The notes beneath the pieces are model-generated. The model searched no databases. It was given only the letters and a program-made list of their open reading frames with translations, and had not been told where the DNA came from. Shown here piece by piece: positions 1 through 13,011 of a stretch of DNA of 64,000 nucleotides; within the stretch, counting starts at the first letter, position 1; each line of letters begins with the position of its first letter. Source of the DNA: Echinococcus granulosus (lineage: Eukaryota > Platyhelminthes > Cestoda > Cyclophyllidea > Taeniidae). A program made the translations under genes and the position numbers. The stretch covers positions 62,001-126,000 of the forward strand of contig NW_020170423.1 of the NCBI RefSeq assembly GCF_000524195.1, given 5' to 3'.

Positions 1-3000
1 GGAAGAGACTCTTCAGTGTGATCTCACTCTTTCCCAGAAGAAGTCGTCAGCCTTGACAACTCCATTTTTTTCACTCGTTGGTACTAGTAGGCTGCTATCT
101 TGCACTCATCTGGATGTGGAACACTCTCACACACCATTTCGTCTCTCACGTCGGTGATTTGTCATTCAAACTTGTTTTCCGTGGCTGATGCGGCGGATGT
201 GAGAAAAGGGTTGGGGGAGGCGGTCTCTTTGTTCTACTGTGTAGAAGCCATGTTTGCATGCGCAAGTCTAGAAAAAGTGTGAGCTATTCAAGTCTGCAGC
301 ACAGTCGTATGGATGAAGTGTATGCCTCAAAAGCCTCAAGTATTCTCTGGAAACGCGGTAGGCCAAATCGGTGAACCATTATACAAAAGGGCTGAGAGAC
401 AGGGAAGTGTAACTTGCGGCTGCCGTCGATGCCGCGCAGTTGTCAAATGTACGCGGTGACAGCTAAGCTATTCATCTACGTAGTCAGCATGGCCACTGGG
501 GGTAGTATGAACACCCAAAGAAGGAGCATTCAACAGCGGAGGGATGGGGTGGACAGCTGAATGATGGAAAGTCTAATTTAGCACTGAGGTGCTCCGCAGG
601 ACGGGATTTATCTCACTTCTCCATGTCAAATGTAGTGGATCAGTGGTTCGTCTTTCCGCATTACCTCCAAACCAAAGTAAATATAAGTCCTTAGCCAAGA
701 AAATGAGCTCTACACAATTCATTCATCAACTTTATTCTTAATAATATTGCTGCAACGACTTGAGTGCTTTCGTTCGCGTCCTTGACCTTGTGCTCCACAT
801 TCCTCAAAGTTGTGAAGATGCGGAGGCTACTTCGCGGTCCTTTTTGAGTGGTAATTGGTAGATTTGTACCCACCGTGGGATAGTCTGGTTACTGTTCCTC
901 AACAGGGAAGACGATAGTGATGATACGTTTTTGGAGCAATGTGCGATGCCGAGGAAAGCGCAAGCACATCACGGCGATTGGAGGCTTAACAAGATACTTG
1001 ACTGCTACAGACATTTCCGTGGCAGACCTACGTTCGTTTGGTAACAATCTCAGCCGCAGTGACTCCCAAAGGTATTCGGTTAACACGCGGAACGTCTAAT
1101 TACCACATAACCTGTTAAGGAAGTGCAAAAGGAACAAACCTTTTGCAGGAGGGCTGGATACAACACAACTATAGGTGAGCAGTTTGCATCTTTCTGTACA
1201 GAAAAGATGAATACCGCTGTACTCATCATCACGGAATGACACAATAACAATGAAACAATGGTTTAACCTCCCATCTGATCACATCTACCTTCCGTGGATT
1301 ATATTCCACTCACTGTTGCCTAGCATTACTAAGAGGTGCAAGACAAGTTGAAACAAGTAAATGAGAAGCCAAACCTATACTAAGTTCTATACCTTGCCGG
1401 CTCTTTAGCTCTCGAAAATATCATTCATGACGTTGAGGATGTGTCGGCTATTTTAACGGTTCGCTAACCCTTTTGCAAAATTTGAATGTGGTCCCACCCA
1501 GGCAGCCATATCCTCCGTAAAGCAAAGAGGAGTTGAGGGTGCCAAAGCAAGTAGTACCCTAGTTGTCGGACATATCAGACTTGATAAATCATTGACTAGT
1601 AGCTATAGCTGGTCTGCACGGCACTGAGATCCATGGTCAGGCATAGATCGGGATGTAATTAATGAACCAATCAATCTCGCTCATCCCGAGCACTCTAATT
1701 GGCTACCTTGGCTGAGGATGCAGCCAATGAGCACGTGAGTTTGTGTAGCAGCTACCCAAGCCTCCGGTCCGCTTCCGTGCGCCCCAAAACAGACTCACAC
1801 ATTCAATAAGGTAATCAGGGAGAGCTGCGGCACCACGATGGCGAATGTGAAAAGCGAGACTGGTCCAAATAAACAGAAATTCTGATTTTGATGAAGAAAC
1901 ACGCCATAGAAGGAAGGCGTCTACCGTGTGCGGTTAACCATGCGACAAGTAACAGCAGGAGGTTCAACTTCTCATTCAGTGATAATGAAGAGTGAGCAGA
2001 CTATCACGATTTAAAAAGTGCGTCGTTGAGCTGTCTACATCATTGTAATGAGGATGTGTGAATAGAGTGAAAAAAGGTGCCTCCTGCACACATCAGAGTG
2101 AGAAGTGGCAATGATGAATAGGTACTGAATGCGAGTTCTGTAGTATGTAGTTTAACAAAAGATTGTTTTCAGACAAATTTCTCTCCGAATACTGACTACT
2201 AGTTAAAAACCCGTCGCTACAAAACGCAAACCCGCCCTGAACTGTGTAAATTCAATGAACCTCCTTAAGGAATATGACTCTGGGGATCTCAAAATTGACG
2301 AGCTGCATTACGGACGTTGGGGACAATTTTCTTCTTACCTCCATAGATTGTCTCCGTGCGACCTCCATTTCTGTTTTATCAAGAACCCCAACCACTTGGT
2401 GATTGTTGGTGCTAGAATCAGGTAGGAAAGCCATGCAATGAGATCCCACTTTCTTATTTTTAACTTCCATCTTCGTAAATTCTCTACTCCTCAATATTTT
2501 GATGTGAAATTACCTCTGTTAACTTAACTGCCGCCTCTGTTCCACCGGACATCACGCCCTTTTATGACTACAGAGCGGAATCAGGTACAGCAATTCAACA
2601 CTCGCATGTTTGACTTTAGTTAGGATGTGTGTATCCCCCCAAAAGGGTTAAACGCTTTGCATCTTAGCATATTTGACATGGGAAATGTAGTCAGAATTTC
2701 GTCGCATCGTTGACTCATGCTGTGGTAAATAATGGAAAATTTTTAGAGAAAAAAGCGGGTTAATGGTACCGCAAATTACAAAAACGGACCCTCAAAAATA
2801 TGCAATCGCTAACCAAGACTAGTACAAAATTAACATACATTAATTCACAAAGTGGCCCGATTTAACTACACATACTACTGAAATGGCAATTGCCAACTAT
2901 AAGTAGCGTGGACCAAGTCACTTTAAGAATACCAAAATCTTTTAATTAAATAATGAGGAAATGGACTCAAAAATATATCACATTTTCCCCCATCTGACTA

Positions 3001-4335
3001 CATAAAAAGTTCGACTTCTCTCCCATTAAATAGCCCAATTTGTCGCTGTTACAAGGAGTAGATGCTTTTTACGGTAGTAAATTGTCTTTCAACTTAATTA
3101 TGAATGACTTCGGAACTTTCGGTAATTAATAAGAGGTAGAAAACGTCCGTGATACGAGAATTGATTGGACATTTCAAATGGTCAATGAAATGGGGCCCTT
3201 TCTTAGACCACGTCCTAGGTATCAGTCTCTAAAGGATCTCTTTGTACTGGAAGATGATATTAAATACACAGACTCTTCAGTCCTTGTGATTTGTGCCTTT
3301 GTCTTGCCGGCATAGTGTTCTGGCCATGCTGATAGCCTCTCTCACAGAAGGATGACATCTACTGTGAATGCTTGGATCGGTGGAGATGCACAATGGAAGA
3401 GTTATCAAGGCAACGTCCATTTCAGATGGTTACCCCAATCTCGTGTCCTACAAGAAGACAATTGGAAAATGAATTGATATTGCAAATAAACAATGTGAAA
3501 CTGCCATCTATACAAAAACTTACGAAATTATGCAAATGAGTGACATCTCCCTCTCGACACAGTACCTGAATGGGATCCAGACGGTACAACTTAGTGTGAC
3601 TTCAGAGAAGGCTTGAGATGCTGCAGAATCCGTAATTCGCATGTTGCACGAGAGGAGGCTTTCATGACGACTGTGTAATCGTCTTTATCTTAAAGTGACA
3701 ATGATCCTACTCAACTGCAAGCGTACTTTGTTTAGCAGAGGGAAAAGTTCCATTACATACTCACGGCGAAAGCAGGCAACATAAAAAAGAATGATAGGTG
3801 AGAAGATAAGAATTCAGCTAAAGGTAGGCAGTGGGTTTTTCTACAACAATTGCTGCTTGCGTCACAAATACGTGACGCGTGTTCTTTATCAGCTAAATAA
3901 TAGCGCAAACACATCGATTAATGAGCTCTGCGATAAAACAAAGGGCAGAGACTAGAACTTTTAAAGAAACTGGTATTTTTAAGTACATAGGTACTGGAAC
4001 GATTAAACATCCGGGCTGTGGTTACGCTGGTAACAAAAGCGATCCCTGAGACGTGTAAGCGCAAACCTTGAAGCTGTTTAACTATAGAGATGGAAAGATT
4101 ATGCAGTCTACAAAATCTGGAGTCATAACTTGGAATCCGAAATTGAGTGGCAATCCTTACAAAACCACCTACTCTCCGGAAATCTTCTATTCGCTCTTAT
4201 CTTAGACTAAAGGCGCCCATATTCAAGGCATGAAACAAAGAAAACTTGCCCCACTAAAGGCAGTTTAATGCGCCTTACTTCATTACTTATCGAAACCTAC
4301 AATCAGCTCTAGAAAATGTTCCGTTTTTGGCAAAG

Positions 4336-4338
<3 letters not shown>
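1..4338. other. Gene-poor stretch, no recognised gene
   Basis: Only short, overlapping open frames occur on both strands, none with recognisable domains or convincing splice-bounded coding blocks. AT-rich unique-looking sequence predominates. A pair of opposed CCAAT boxes lies at 1698-1728 and a GCGTCAC/GTGACGC palindrome at 3859-3878. An exon of a gene lying mostly outside the window cannot be excluded. Confidence 0.5.
3859..3878. repeat. Dispersed palindromic motif (copy a)
   Basis: GCGTCAC and GTGACGC arms, perfect over 7 bp, separated by 6 nt. Shares CTTGCGTCAC with the copy at 36295. Confidence 0.6.

Positions 4339-4412
<74 letters not shown>
4339..4412. repeat. (GA)n microsatellite
   Basis: An uninterrupted GA dinucleotide run of about 74 bp, seen directly. 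It lies in non-coding sequence between no recognised genes and is likely to be length-polymorphic. Confidence 0.98.
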
Positions 4413-4417
<5 letters not shown>

Positions 4418-7400
4418 TCCGGAACGTTCAAACGAATCTCCTTCACGTTTCAATCATAGCATCGTACCACCAGCTGGGTGTTAATGTCTAAGCAGGCGAG
4501 CAGTGTAGCCTGTATCAAATGCAATTTACCCCAAGAAAAATGAAGTAAATGTGAAAATTTTTCCCCCTACCTTGTATCACGTGTGCCTTGTCATGTGCAC
4601 CAGGCGATAAATTCACCGAGACAGGAGTCGGCAAGGTTCAAGATTTATGATCGTGTCTACGACTTGTTTTATGGTATCACGATGATTGTAAAACAGGTGA
4701 CCTACTTGATTGATTCTCCGGATCTTGCATTAATCAAGCCAAGAGAATGACCACGGGTGGAAGGCTGAAGAAAGCATATGGGGAAGGTGTGCGATGTTAG
4801 TCTTCCCCAAAAGCTATATTTTCCTTGCTTCTGATCATCATAACAAAGTAGTAGAATTTTGATCCACCGGCTGTCATTTTAATGTTCCCATAATTAAGCT
4901 TATACGTTCCATGAAGCTACAAGGTCACTCCATAGTTTGAATGGTACCGTATCCCAAGCCAGGAAAATACTAGCTCTAATGATCTCAACGTCTCACTGAG
5001 GATCCACTGATGTGTTTTACTAAAAAATATGTCTACGATTCCAAAAATTGTTATCATTTGGAGTTTTTGGAGCTTCTTTCTCCCACGTCTATCGCCTGAA
5101 CGCCCTTGAAGGTTGTTCACTTGCTACCTCCCTCCTGATTGGCTAATGTCACCTACAGTGAGCCAATGCTCTTTCGGGCCAAGGTCTATCAAGTGCAATC
5201 AATAGGTGAAATAGACACCGGTTGGAGATTTTGACAGCCACCTACGCTCTAGAGTGACCATCGTGTCGTCCTGTAACCACATTCCGTATCGCCTTGCTTG
5301 CTTGTATTCATTGGCAAGTAGGGACATCTGTGTCGCCATTCTTATCTCTGGTTAGGGGATCGAAGGAATCCAGGACCACAATCGTAAATGCCAATTTATA
5401 ATTGTTTGTAGCTGCGCTTTTCGTTATTAGCACTGTTATCCTCAATTACTTATTTTTAACTAAAATGTATCCTTAAATCTGCGCCCTTTAATGCATTTGT
5501 ACAAAAATATCATGTTTTTTGTGGCGATGAAAACAAAGGAGAATTTCGACAGTTTGCCTGTGAAGCTTCGATGGTTTATTTAACTCTACGTTTGGCTACG
5601 TGGACATTTAACTCTCCATAAATTGTACTTTCGTCCTTCTGCATGGCAGCACTATATCTTCCGCCTCACCACTGTGACTTCTTACGACTTCAGGGAGGGT
5701 GTGAGAAGCCATATTAGGGACAGTGGAAAGCGAACCCGGTCCCAAAAGACAACTACCCTGATTTCCATCACTGAGTGGTAAAACTTGACGTGACAGAAGA
5801 AGCGCATATGCTGCGGACTCATTCAAAGCGACGCCTACCTTTGGCAGCCGCCCCAGTCCGTGTTCTGTGGAAAACTACTAACAACTGAATAGACACTGAC
5901 CGTAAATAATCTGGAAAAGTTCAGTACAGGGCTGTCTACGCGATACCTCCTCCAACTATCTGCCAGCTAGTTGGAATCTCAATAGATAAATGGCTGGGCA
6001 GCACTCGAATGAGAACAAAGTTATAAGGGGGAACAGACGTTAAGCCTTATCCGCATGGAGCTATGCTAGATCCCGACCTTTGTTACATAAATTTGTTTTT
6101 AGGTCAATTTTCTTACGAATAGCGATGGACACGTGAGATGGCCAGCACATCCCCTCTTCCCTCAATACAGGTCCCGATTGGGACGAAATATCAGATCCTG
6201 TGGAATCGCCAAGAGGAGTTGGTGACGTTGTGATCGAATATTTTCTAAGCAGTACGCAACTTCGATGACTGACGGGGTTGGTTCGTGAGCGATTCTCCTT
6301 AGAGCGGCGCAGGGCATGACACTCCGAAGAATAGGGAAACTATGTCATGCTTTAATTGCTTGTTTGGCATCGCGTTTGATTACGCAGGCACATAAATCGC
6401 TGCAGATTTTCCTTCCGCTCGGTGACATGCCCTCCGCACCAGACAAGTAGACTTCGATCTTCTATGCGTCAACAAAACATTTTCTGCTGTACTACTACAA
6501 GGTCTTTCGACTTCGAGAGTGCGTGGGAGTTCTAAATCAACCACCTTTAACACTTGTAGATGCAAATCCTTCAAAGCGATTCCTTAGATTCGCTCTTTCA
6601 AATTTTACTTTCCCTCCATAGCCTCTGAAGGCTACAAAGGGATAAAATAACTAGTCGGATTCCTATTGGGCCAGATTGATTTGATCTTGACCTTTGGCAG
6701 AATACATGCCCCTGGCTGTTGGAATTTGAAGTTGACGGATATTTTGTCGGGGAATTATCCTCTGCACACGCTACTGAATTAAGTAGTATATACCTGTGAT
6801 TGCAAAACACGAGCCTATGGATTTTGAAATCAGTTTGTTTACTTTAAATTGCTGTATTTGTAGATGTTGACGAGACTTTGGGTAGTATCTCCACGCCGTG
6901 GCATGGCCTCTAAGCCAGACGAGTGGACAGTATTGTGCCTTCTTTCGCCTTCGGGCAAGTCATGGGGCGCTACAATAGATCAAGATCAGGAAATAGGTCC
7001 ACATCATGATCGACGCGTTCCCCACCAACGTAGCATTTATATCACACTCCAAAATTTCTGGCCTAAACTCACAAATTGCAGATATGTGACATATCTACTT
7101 GTGAGGAAAGGAGATATGGTGGGAACGACAAGTCTGCGGAGGTCAAATTGCCTCTAAAGTTCCGTCAGCAAGTGTTTCAAACCAACTTCAGCTTCCGTAT
7201 ATTAAAAAGATTTGCCGGTAAAACCATCTAATGACGTTGATATTTATCTAGCAAACAAAATCTCCTACATTAAATCAGAATGTGCATATTTCACCGTTCA
7301 AAGGGTTAGAAAAAAAAGGGTCTTGGGTGATAACCTAGCATAGCATGCTTCCAGACCCACAGTAGCAAGTGGATGAGTCTTCACTACAAATAAATGTATC

Positions 7401-7465
7401 TAAGTGTTTTGCTTGAGCAAACTGCTTTACTATTTAAAAGAGGGAAGCGCATGAAGCGACTGATA
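4413..7465. other. Intergenic region 3' of the SLC6 gene
   Basis: No gene recognised. The longest open frame, plus strand 6864-7157 (97 codons), has no recognisable motif and no splice context that marks it as coding. The region holds a diverged repeat copy at about 5725-5940 and an opposed CCAAT pair at 5138-5167. Confidence 0.45.
5725..5940 (+). repeat. Dispersed repeat family 1, copy 1
   Basis: This stretch aligns by eye with about 9065-9275 in the same orientation. Shared blocks include GGAAA-CGAACCC, CAAA-GACAA-TACCC-GA-TTC, a TATGCTGCGGA block and AACAACTGAA. Frame fragments in both copies read K-x-NP-x-x-KDNYPDF, so the family may descend from a mobile element open frame, but both copies are broken by stops. 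Element class unknown. Confidence 0.6.
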
Positions 7466-10400
7466 CTAAGGTTGTGATTTTCCACATTCGGAGTCATCAC
7501 AGAGGCGGTCATGTGAATATATGGGCACCTCCACCGTACTGTGGCATTGTGTAGGTAAAGGAATAGTCTCTGGATGGTAGGGGTCGTAGCCCACGCTGGC
7601 GGAGGCTTTTAGAACTGGCACTTTGAAGATGGTGACCATGAGATTGACTGTACCAACTAGAAACGCCAAGATAGCCCACTAAAATGGGGGGGAAAAGAGG
7701 AAAGTGAACTCTATACTCGATATTTTCGGTACCATTTAGCAAATAGGAAAGGAGTATGGATACTTACCTCAAGGAAGGTGATCGCCAGGGACTCAGCATG
7801 AATGATGTACCACTCTGTGAAGGCAATGTTTTGATATGCCCACCAGGCGATAAGTCCAATTGCTTCTACTGGAACCACGCCGCTGAAAGTCAAGACGTGA
7901 AACCCAGGAGCCCCATTCGCNNNNNNNNNNNNNNNNNNNNNNNNNNNNNNNNNNNNNNNNNNNNNNNNNNNNNNNNNNNNNNNNNNNNNNNNNNNNNNNN
8001 NNNNNNNNNNNNNNNNNNNNAGGAATAAAGGTTGACATTTAAGACTCACGCTATGACAATGGTCCAAACAAATGGTAACCGCCAGTCGTTGATAGCGAAA
8101 TCATTAACAATGACGCGGAGGTATCGCACGGGGTTGTAATAAATAACCAAGCCGCAGTAGCACAGCCCTGAGATCATAAGCGCAAAGCTCCAAACAAAAT
8201 CCTAGATGAGAAACAGAAGTGCGTTTTCACTACGTTAAAATGGACACCGAAAGCAGTGAATATCGGGCTTACTTGATTAGACAGAATATTAACACTGATG
8301 GCGGAGGGTACACCCACTAAAAATGTGGCCACCAGCGATCCGACTGTTGCCCAAATTCGTTTTACTAAAAAAGAAAAGAGTTTTTTGCCATCAAATACAT
8401 CATTTCTGCTTACCTACCACCAAAATCTTGAATGGTTCTTGCCGTAAGCTCGATGTAGGCAATCATTGAACTGATGCCGGCAAACGACAAGCAGAGGAAG
8501 AACAATCCACAGAGAACCCTCCCCATAATTCCCAGCTTCGACATGAGCAAAGGTATCCTGATGAAGGGAAAAAAATTGGCAAATGGCTTGATACTAGCCT
8601 ATCTAAATGGGATACAATCAGATCTTTCGATAGAAAGTAATAGATTTCACAACGGCAATCGGAGAACACACGGTAATATGGTATCATAGAAGCCCTGATT
8701 TGGAATATGTGAATCCTTACGCTGTCAGAATAGCGGAGGGAACTCGACCGACATCGACAAGCAAAAGGTCGGACGGTTTAGGAGTGAGATGTTATTGTAC
8801 GGTTTTGTCATCGGCTACACATGGCACTTACCAGGTGAATGTTAGACCCGTACTTCCTGGACCACTCTCCTTCATTATGGCAATAATTTGCGGCATCGTG
8901 AGAGTCGGTGACGTCTGAATTAGTGTGGAGAACACGGTCGCAAATATGGTCAATCCACAGGTTAAACTAAAAGAAAATACGCAGGTTTGATTCTGCCTCC
9001 TTACCGAGTCAAAATTTAGGAAAAGCTAAGTAAACGAATCCGTCTCATGGATGCTACATTGGTGGCAGCGGAAAACGAACCCATTCACAAAGGACAATTA
9101 CCCAGACTTCTGCAGCTGGTGATATACCCTGGCGTGACGGTTAAAGTGCCTATGCTGCGGATGGGAGAATCTACGAAACCTCGACAACGACAGCAGTCTC
9201 GTGTTCTCTGGGAATGCAATTAACAACTGAAGCGCGACCTGGATAAGTTCGCTGTGGAGCTGCCCATAGTACTTGCATGAAAATGCCAACTATGGACCTC
9301 TTTGGGGCTTCGCCATTGCATCCTTACTGGGTGGCCTGGTCTCCGGGCCATGGCAGTAGCCTCCATGTCCTTATACACATACTGCCCGGGTAGTGTGCCA
9401 CCTTCCGTCTTTAGGGAAGCCTCGGATCATCGATGAAATATTCCAAGAGAAAATCCACATGGTTTACATTGTGTATTTATTACTACTTTCTTAGATAAGG
9501 TAAGCGTATTGATGATGGAGGTTTCGGCTTTTACAATATCCTACCTCACTAGATTGTTGATCACAGGTAGGATGACACTATATCGAACAGCTCCGGTGTC
9601 TCGGCTGAAGTAGGCAGCATAGGCGGAGAAAAGACCCATTCCAGCTGCTGTGTCAAAGGCATTTTGACAAGCTGCTTCAACATAGAGTTTTGGATCAAGG
9701 AAGGTTCCTGCATTAAAATAAAAGAAAAGGCAATGACTTTTCAAAGGATTTATTCTTCGATGGCTTCGACATGATTGTAAATGCGTACCCCAGTCAGGTG
9801 TATACATAAATTTTATCCCAATCTCAGCATATTCTCGAGATAAGGACCAGTAGAAGACAAGAATGACTATGAGGAGTTGAAGTGGAACCAGCACTCCATT
9901 GGCGATTTCAATGCCTTTCACGCCTTTGAATACAGCGACTCCACACATCAGGAGACAGAGGGTGTGATTAAACAAAGGCCAGTAGGTTTGCTAAGGAAAG
10001 GTCCACACAAAGTTAGGGAAATACTTTACTGCACTATTGAACTATGTGGAGAATTGAGACGTACGATGAAATTGTCGAAGATAGCTCGGCTCTCCGGTTC
10101 GGTGGAGGGGAGGTCGGGCCAAGCACATGACACGTAGAAGTAGTAGAAGCACCATCCCACGACAACAGAGAAGTAGGCACTAAATTTTGACATGAGGATG
10201 AATAACTTGGTGAAGTCTGAAGTCTTGTCGAGGGAAGCGACTTCCGTCTACCTCTCCCACGTATTTTTTTTCACTGTCTATTTGTCATGTGGATGGAGAA
10301 ATGAATGGGGATGACAATCATTCAGAGCGATCTCATCAGGAGGATGCGACCGCATTAGTCTACCTCCCTCCCTCCTACCTCATCCGAATGTGCGGGAAGG

Positions 10401-12036
10401 CGTGGGTATGAGGTCTGCCCACGGTTAAGGTGTCTAATATGCGGCTGGGGGTCACGCACTGTGATAGCGGGCAAGGACAAGAAGCAGAAGATTTGGAAAA
10501 AGAAGAAAATTCTCTCCAGACTGGTTGACTATTCCCACTAGTTCCCTAGAAGGAAGTAATCTCACACATCTAGTTGTATTGTGCTGTATCAAGTGAATGC
10601 AACTACGATGCAATTGCCACTTAACCTTTGCCAAGGGAACGATACCTAACGAAGAATTGCGTAGGCGGTTCCCCCACAAGCACACGCTCCCACTTCTTGT
10701 AGGGATGGTGTGGTGCGTGCCAAAAATGTGTAGAGGGGCGTGGTGAGCGGGAACAACCGATGCTTTGTGCGTTCTCCCATCAAACGATGTAACATAAAGA
10801 CCATAACTGTTATTTCTAATCACATTTCAGCCAGTCAGTGAGTAAACTGTCAAAAATGAATGCAAGAACCTTTCCGGTCGCTTGGTGTATCCAAACTGCC
10901 AATTGTCAGGTTATGATCATGATAGCGAGTCAAAGTGAAGAGCATACAGGCATGTCCCTAATTCGTGTAAAGATAGTGAACCAACAGACCTGATCATAAA
11001 TGCAATTGAAGTGACCCAAGATCCAACCCAAATGAATTTGTCACCAAGAAATTTGTAAAATGCCACCACTGGAGATCCACGAGTAAACCTGCCCAGGGTG
11101 TACTCCGTCACAATGAGGGGGATAGACCAGGTGAAGAGGAAGAACACCCACGCCAGTATGAAAGTGAGGCTTCCTAAAATAGCAATATACACTCCTGTTC
11201 TAAAAAATTCCATTAATTTTTAATTGGACCAATTAAATTAAAGCATTTAATCGGTCCTACTTTCATCGGTTCGGTTTGACATTTAAAAAGTTGTGTTAGG
11301 CCTGCACTTCTTGCTCTTACCTGAATCGCAACTGGCAACTGCTACCATCCGAGGAAATCGCCAGATATTCCCCGTGCCCAGCACGCATCCAAGGCAGGAG
11401 AGGACTAGTCCAACAGAATAGGTGAAATTTGTTGGCAGCACTGTGCTCTGGCCCTCCTGATGATTGCCACCGCCTCTATCCTAAAAGGTTAAGCAGATGT
11501 GAAGATATGCGATAATGCCATACTTCAATCACAAAAAAAATTAACAGCCTCTGTGGCGGCCCGTCTGGGAGGCAGTGAAGTCACAAGGAAGGACGGGCTG
11601 AATGTCACTGAGGCTTGGTAGATGGCCCACGTGCACGTGACTAGACAGTTATCACCGTCAGTGATCCAGCAATGCCCAATGTAAAATAATTTCATTGCCA
11701 TGGCCACTTCTACGCCTTGACAAGACTGACAAGGCCGAGGTGAGTTTACGCCAGAAAGTTGGATTTGTGGATGGTTAGTGCAATGTTTCACCTACCTCAT
11801 TGCTGGAGTTTTTTCCTCTCTCTCATCCCTTACCCACCTTACCGACCCTCTAATGGTAAGAAAATATGCGCTTCACTCCATTTTTTTCCTCCAAGGCCTC
11901 CTTATCCGAAGAGATAAAGTAGTAAATTACTTACGTCTGCTTCACAAACATTCTCTGCCGAATTGACCGCGCTATCCCGAATCACAGTGCTTTGACTACA
12001 CCCGAGGTTGACGGTTCCGGGGACAGTGGCTCGCAT
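7466..12036 (-). CDS. SLC6-family sodium-coupled transporter (12 exons)
   Basis: Predicted multi-pass plasma-membrane symporter of about 590 aa. Exons on the minus strand: 12036-11935, 11480-11321, 11173-10990, 10179-10065, 9990-9789, 9707-9545, 8966-8832, 8557-8418, 8364-8273, 8201-8050, 7882-7768, 7678-7466. All junctions are GT-AG and phase-consistent. Exon 2 carries the TM1 signature GTGNIWRFPR; later exons give WSIPLIVTEYTLGR (TM2), SVVVGWCFYY (TM3), YVEAACQNAFDTAAGMGLF (TM5/6), ESGPGSTGLTF, FAGISSMIA (TM8), DFVWSFALMISGL (TM9) and VVPVEAIGLIAWWAY (TM11), then a hydrophilic tail. Glycine stands where monoamine transporters carry the TM1 aspartate, and the usual GGGAF after TM1 is missing, so it is not a standard amine or GABA transporter. 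It looks like a divergent invertebrate or LeuT-like SLC6; the substrate (perhaps an amino acid) is inference. The first exon (34 codons) is chosen from its ATG, strong GTAAGT donor and phase. A 100-N gap lies inside intron 10. Confidence 0.93.
7921..8020. other. Assembly gap (100 N)
   Basis: Exactly 100 N, typical of a scaffold gap of unknown true size. It lies within an intron of the SLC6 gene, between exons 8201-8050 and 7882-7768, and does not interrupt coding sequence in my model. Confidence 0.99.
9065..9275 (+). repeat. Dispersed repeat family 1, copy 2
   Basis: Second copy of the repeat at about 5725-5940, lying in the SLC6 intron between exons 9707-9545 and 8966-8832. The same ordered blocks are present with scattered substitutions and small gaps. 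The repeat may extend to about 9430, but I could not match that part to the first copy. Confidence 0.6.
10270..10620 (-). repeat. Dispersed repeat family 2, copy 1 (inside SLC6 intron)
   Basis: Read on the minus strand this matches about 12590-12900 on the plus strand. Shared blocks in order are ACTTCC, an AGTCAACCAGTC block, TTTTCTTC-like runs, TCCTTGC-CG, TGAGGTAGGA, CCTGATGA-ATCGCTCTGA and CATGACAAATAGA. Copies are diverged and gapped. It lies in the SLC6 intron between exons 11173-10990 and 10179-10065. Confidence 0.65.
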
Positions 12037-12589
12037 AAAAGGTGTGGCTAATTTGCTCGACTGAAGCATCGCTTAACCTTGACCGAGAGAGAGAGGAGGG
12101 AATGAAAAGGTGAGACTGAGTGAAGCGTGCCAGCACCTGTGGAGGCGCGTATTGTCCTGTTGGTTTTTCTGCTAATTTTATATCGTATCAGTAGGCACAG
12201 CTTGGAGGCGTTGCTACACACCCAGTCAATTTGATTGGCTACATCTGCCTTATTTACTGATTGGTCCACCCACTTTCCCAATGGCCAGGTGCTTGGCAAG
12301 TGTTAGGCAAGTGGTCGCGTGGAAACCACCTGGGACCAATTTTTTCCATTTTATGTTCTACGTCGTTAAATCTACAAATCCCCGCTTGGATGAAAGGAAA
12401 TAAAGAGTTCTTTACCAGTTTGCTAACAATATAGGCCTAGTTGTGTCATTTGGCCCTCGCGTTTTTTTCTGTCACCTCTATAGCTACAAGGAATTTATCT
12501 GTAGATTTACATCCCTCAAGGCGACTTCACAAGGTAGATGTGATTGTTTGCTGGGAAATGCTACTTTAATAAAGGCCAAACAGCAGGTC

Positions 12590-12900
12590 TATACGCGCAA
12601 TACAGCTGGCGGATGGGTAAGGAAACTTCCTCTTGGGAGACAGGTAGGACTAGTCAACCAGTCAGAAGAAGGTTCTCTCATTCTTCTTTTTATCCTTGCA
12701 CGACATCAAAATGCATAGCCCCTGTCCCACGTAGGAGAATCGCCCATTTGGGTGAGGTAGGACGAAATTGACGATGACGATCCTCATGGTCATTCTCCTT
12801 TTGAACCTGATGATATCGCTCTGAGTGGCTGTAACCTCTTCTTGGTATTATCACCAAACAGTCACACACCACAGCATGACAAATAGATGGTAGACAGAGG
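12590..12900 (+). repeat. Dispersed repeat family 2, copy 2
   Basis: Inverted counterpart of about 10270-10620. Diagnostic shared blocks are AGTCAACCAGTC, TGAGGTAGGA, CCTGATGATATCGCTCTGA and CATGACAAATAGA. A weaker third match (GACTAGTC, then TCCTTGTATCCTTAC) lies near 19830-19870. It is probably an old non-autonomous mobile element; class not determined. Confidence 0.65.
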
Positions 12901-12985
12901 AAAATACAAAGGAGAAATGAAACGCGGCTGTTAAGATAAGTACATTCATTTTCCAAAAAAAGAATTTGATAGTGGTAAACAGGAG

Positions 12986-13011
12986 CTCGTGCCTCGCTGG
13001 AGAGGCACGAG
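12986..13011. repeat. Perfect 10-bp inverted repeat, 6-nt loop
   Basis: CTCGTGCCTC at 12986-12995 is followed by six bases and then its exact reverse complement at 13002-13011. It lies in non-coding DNA beside repeat family 2 copy 2, so it may belong to that element. No U-run follows and no function can be assigned. Confidence 0.9.

Noticed and set aside
10325..10345. CTGATGAGA on the minus strand as a hammerhead ribozyme core
   Set aside because: The required GAAA box and the three stems are absent, and the block is part of repeat family 2, whose other copy reads CTGATGATA.
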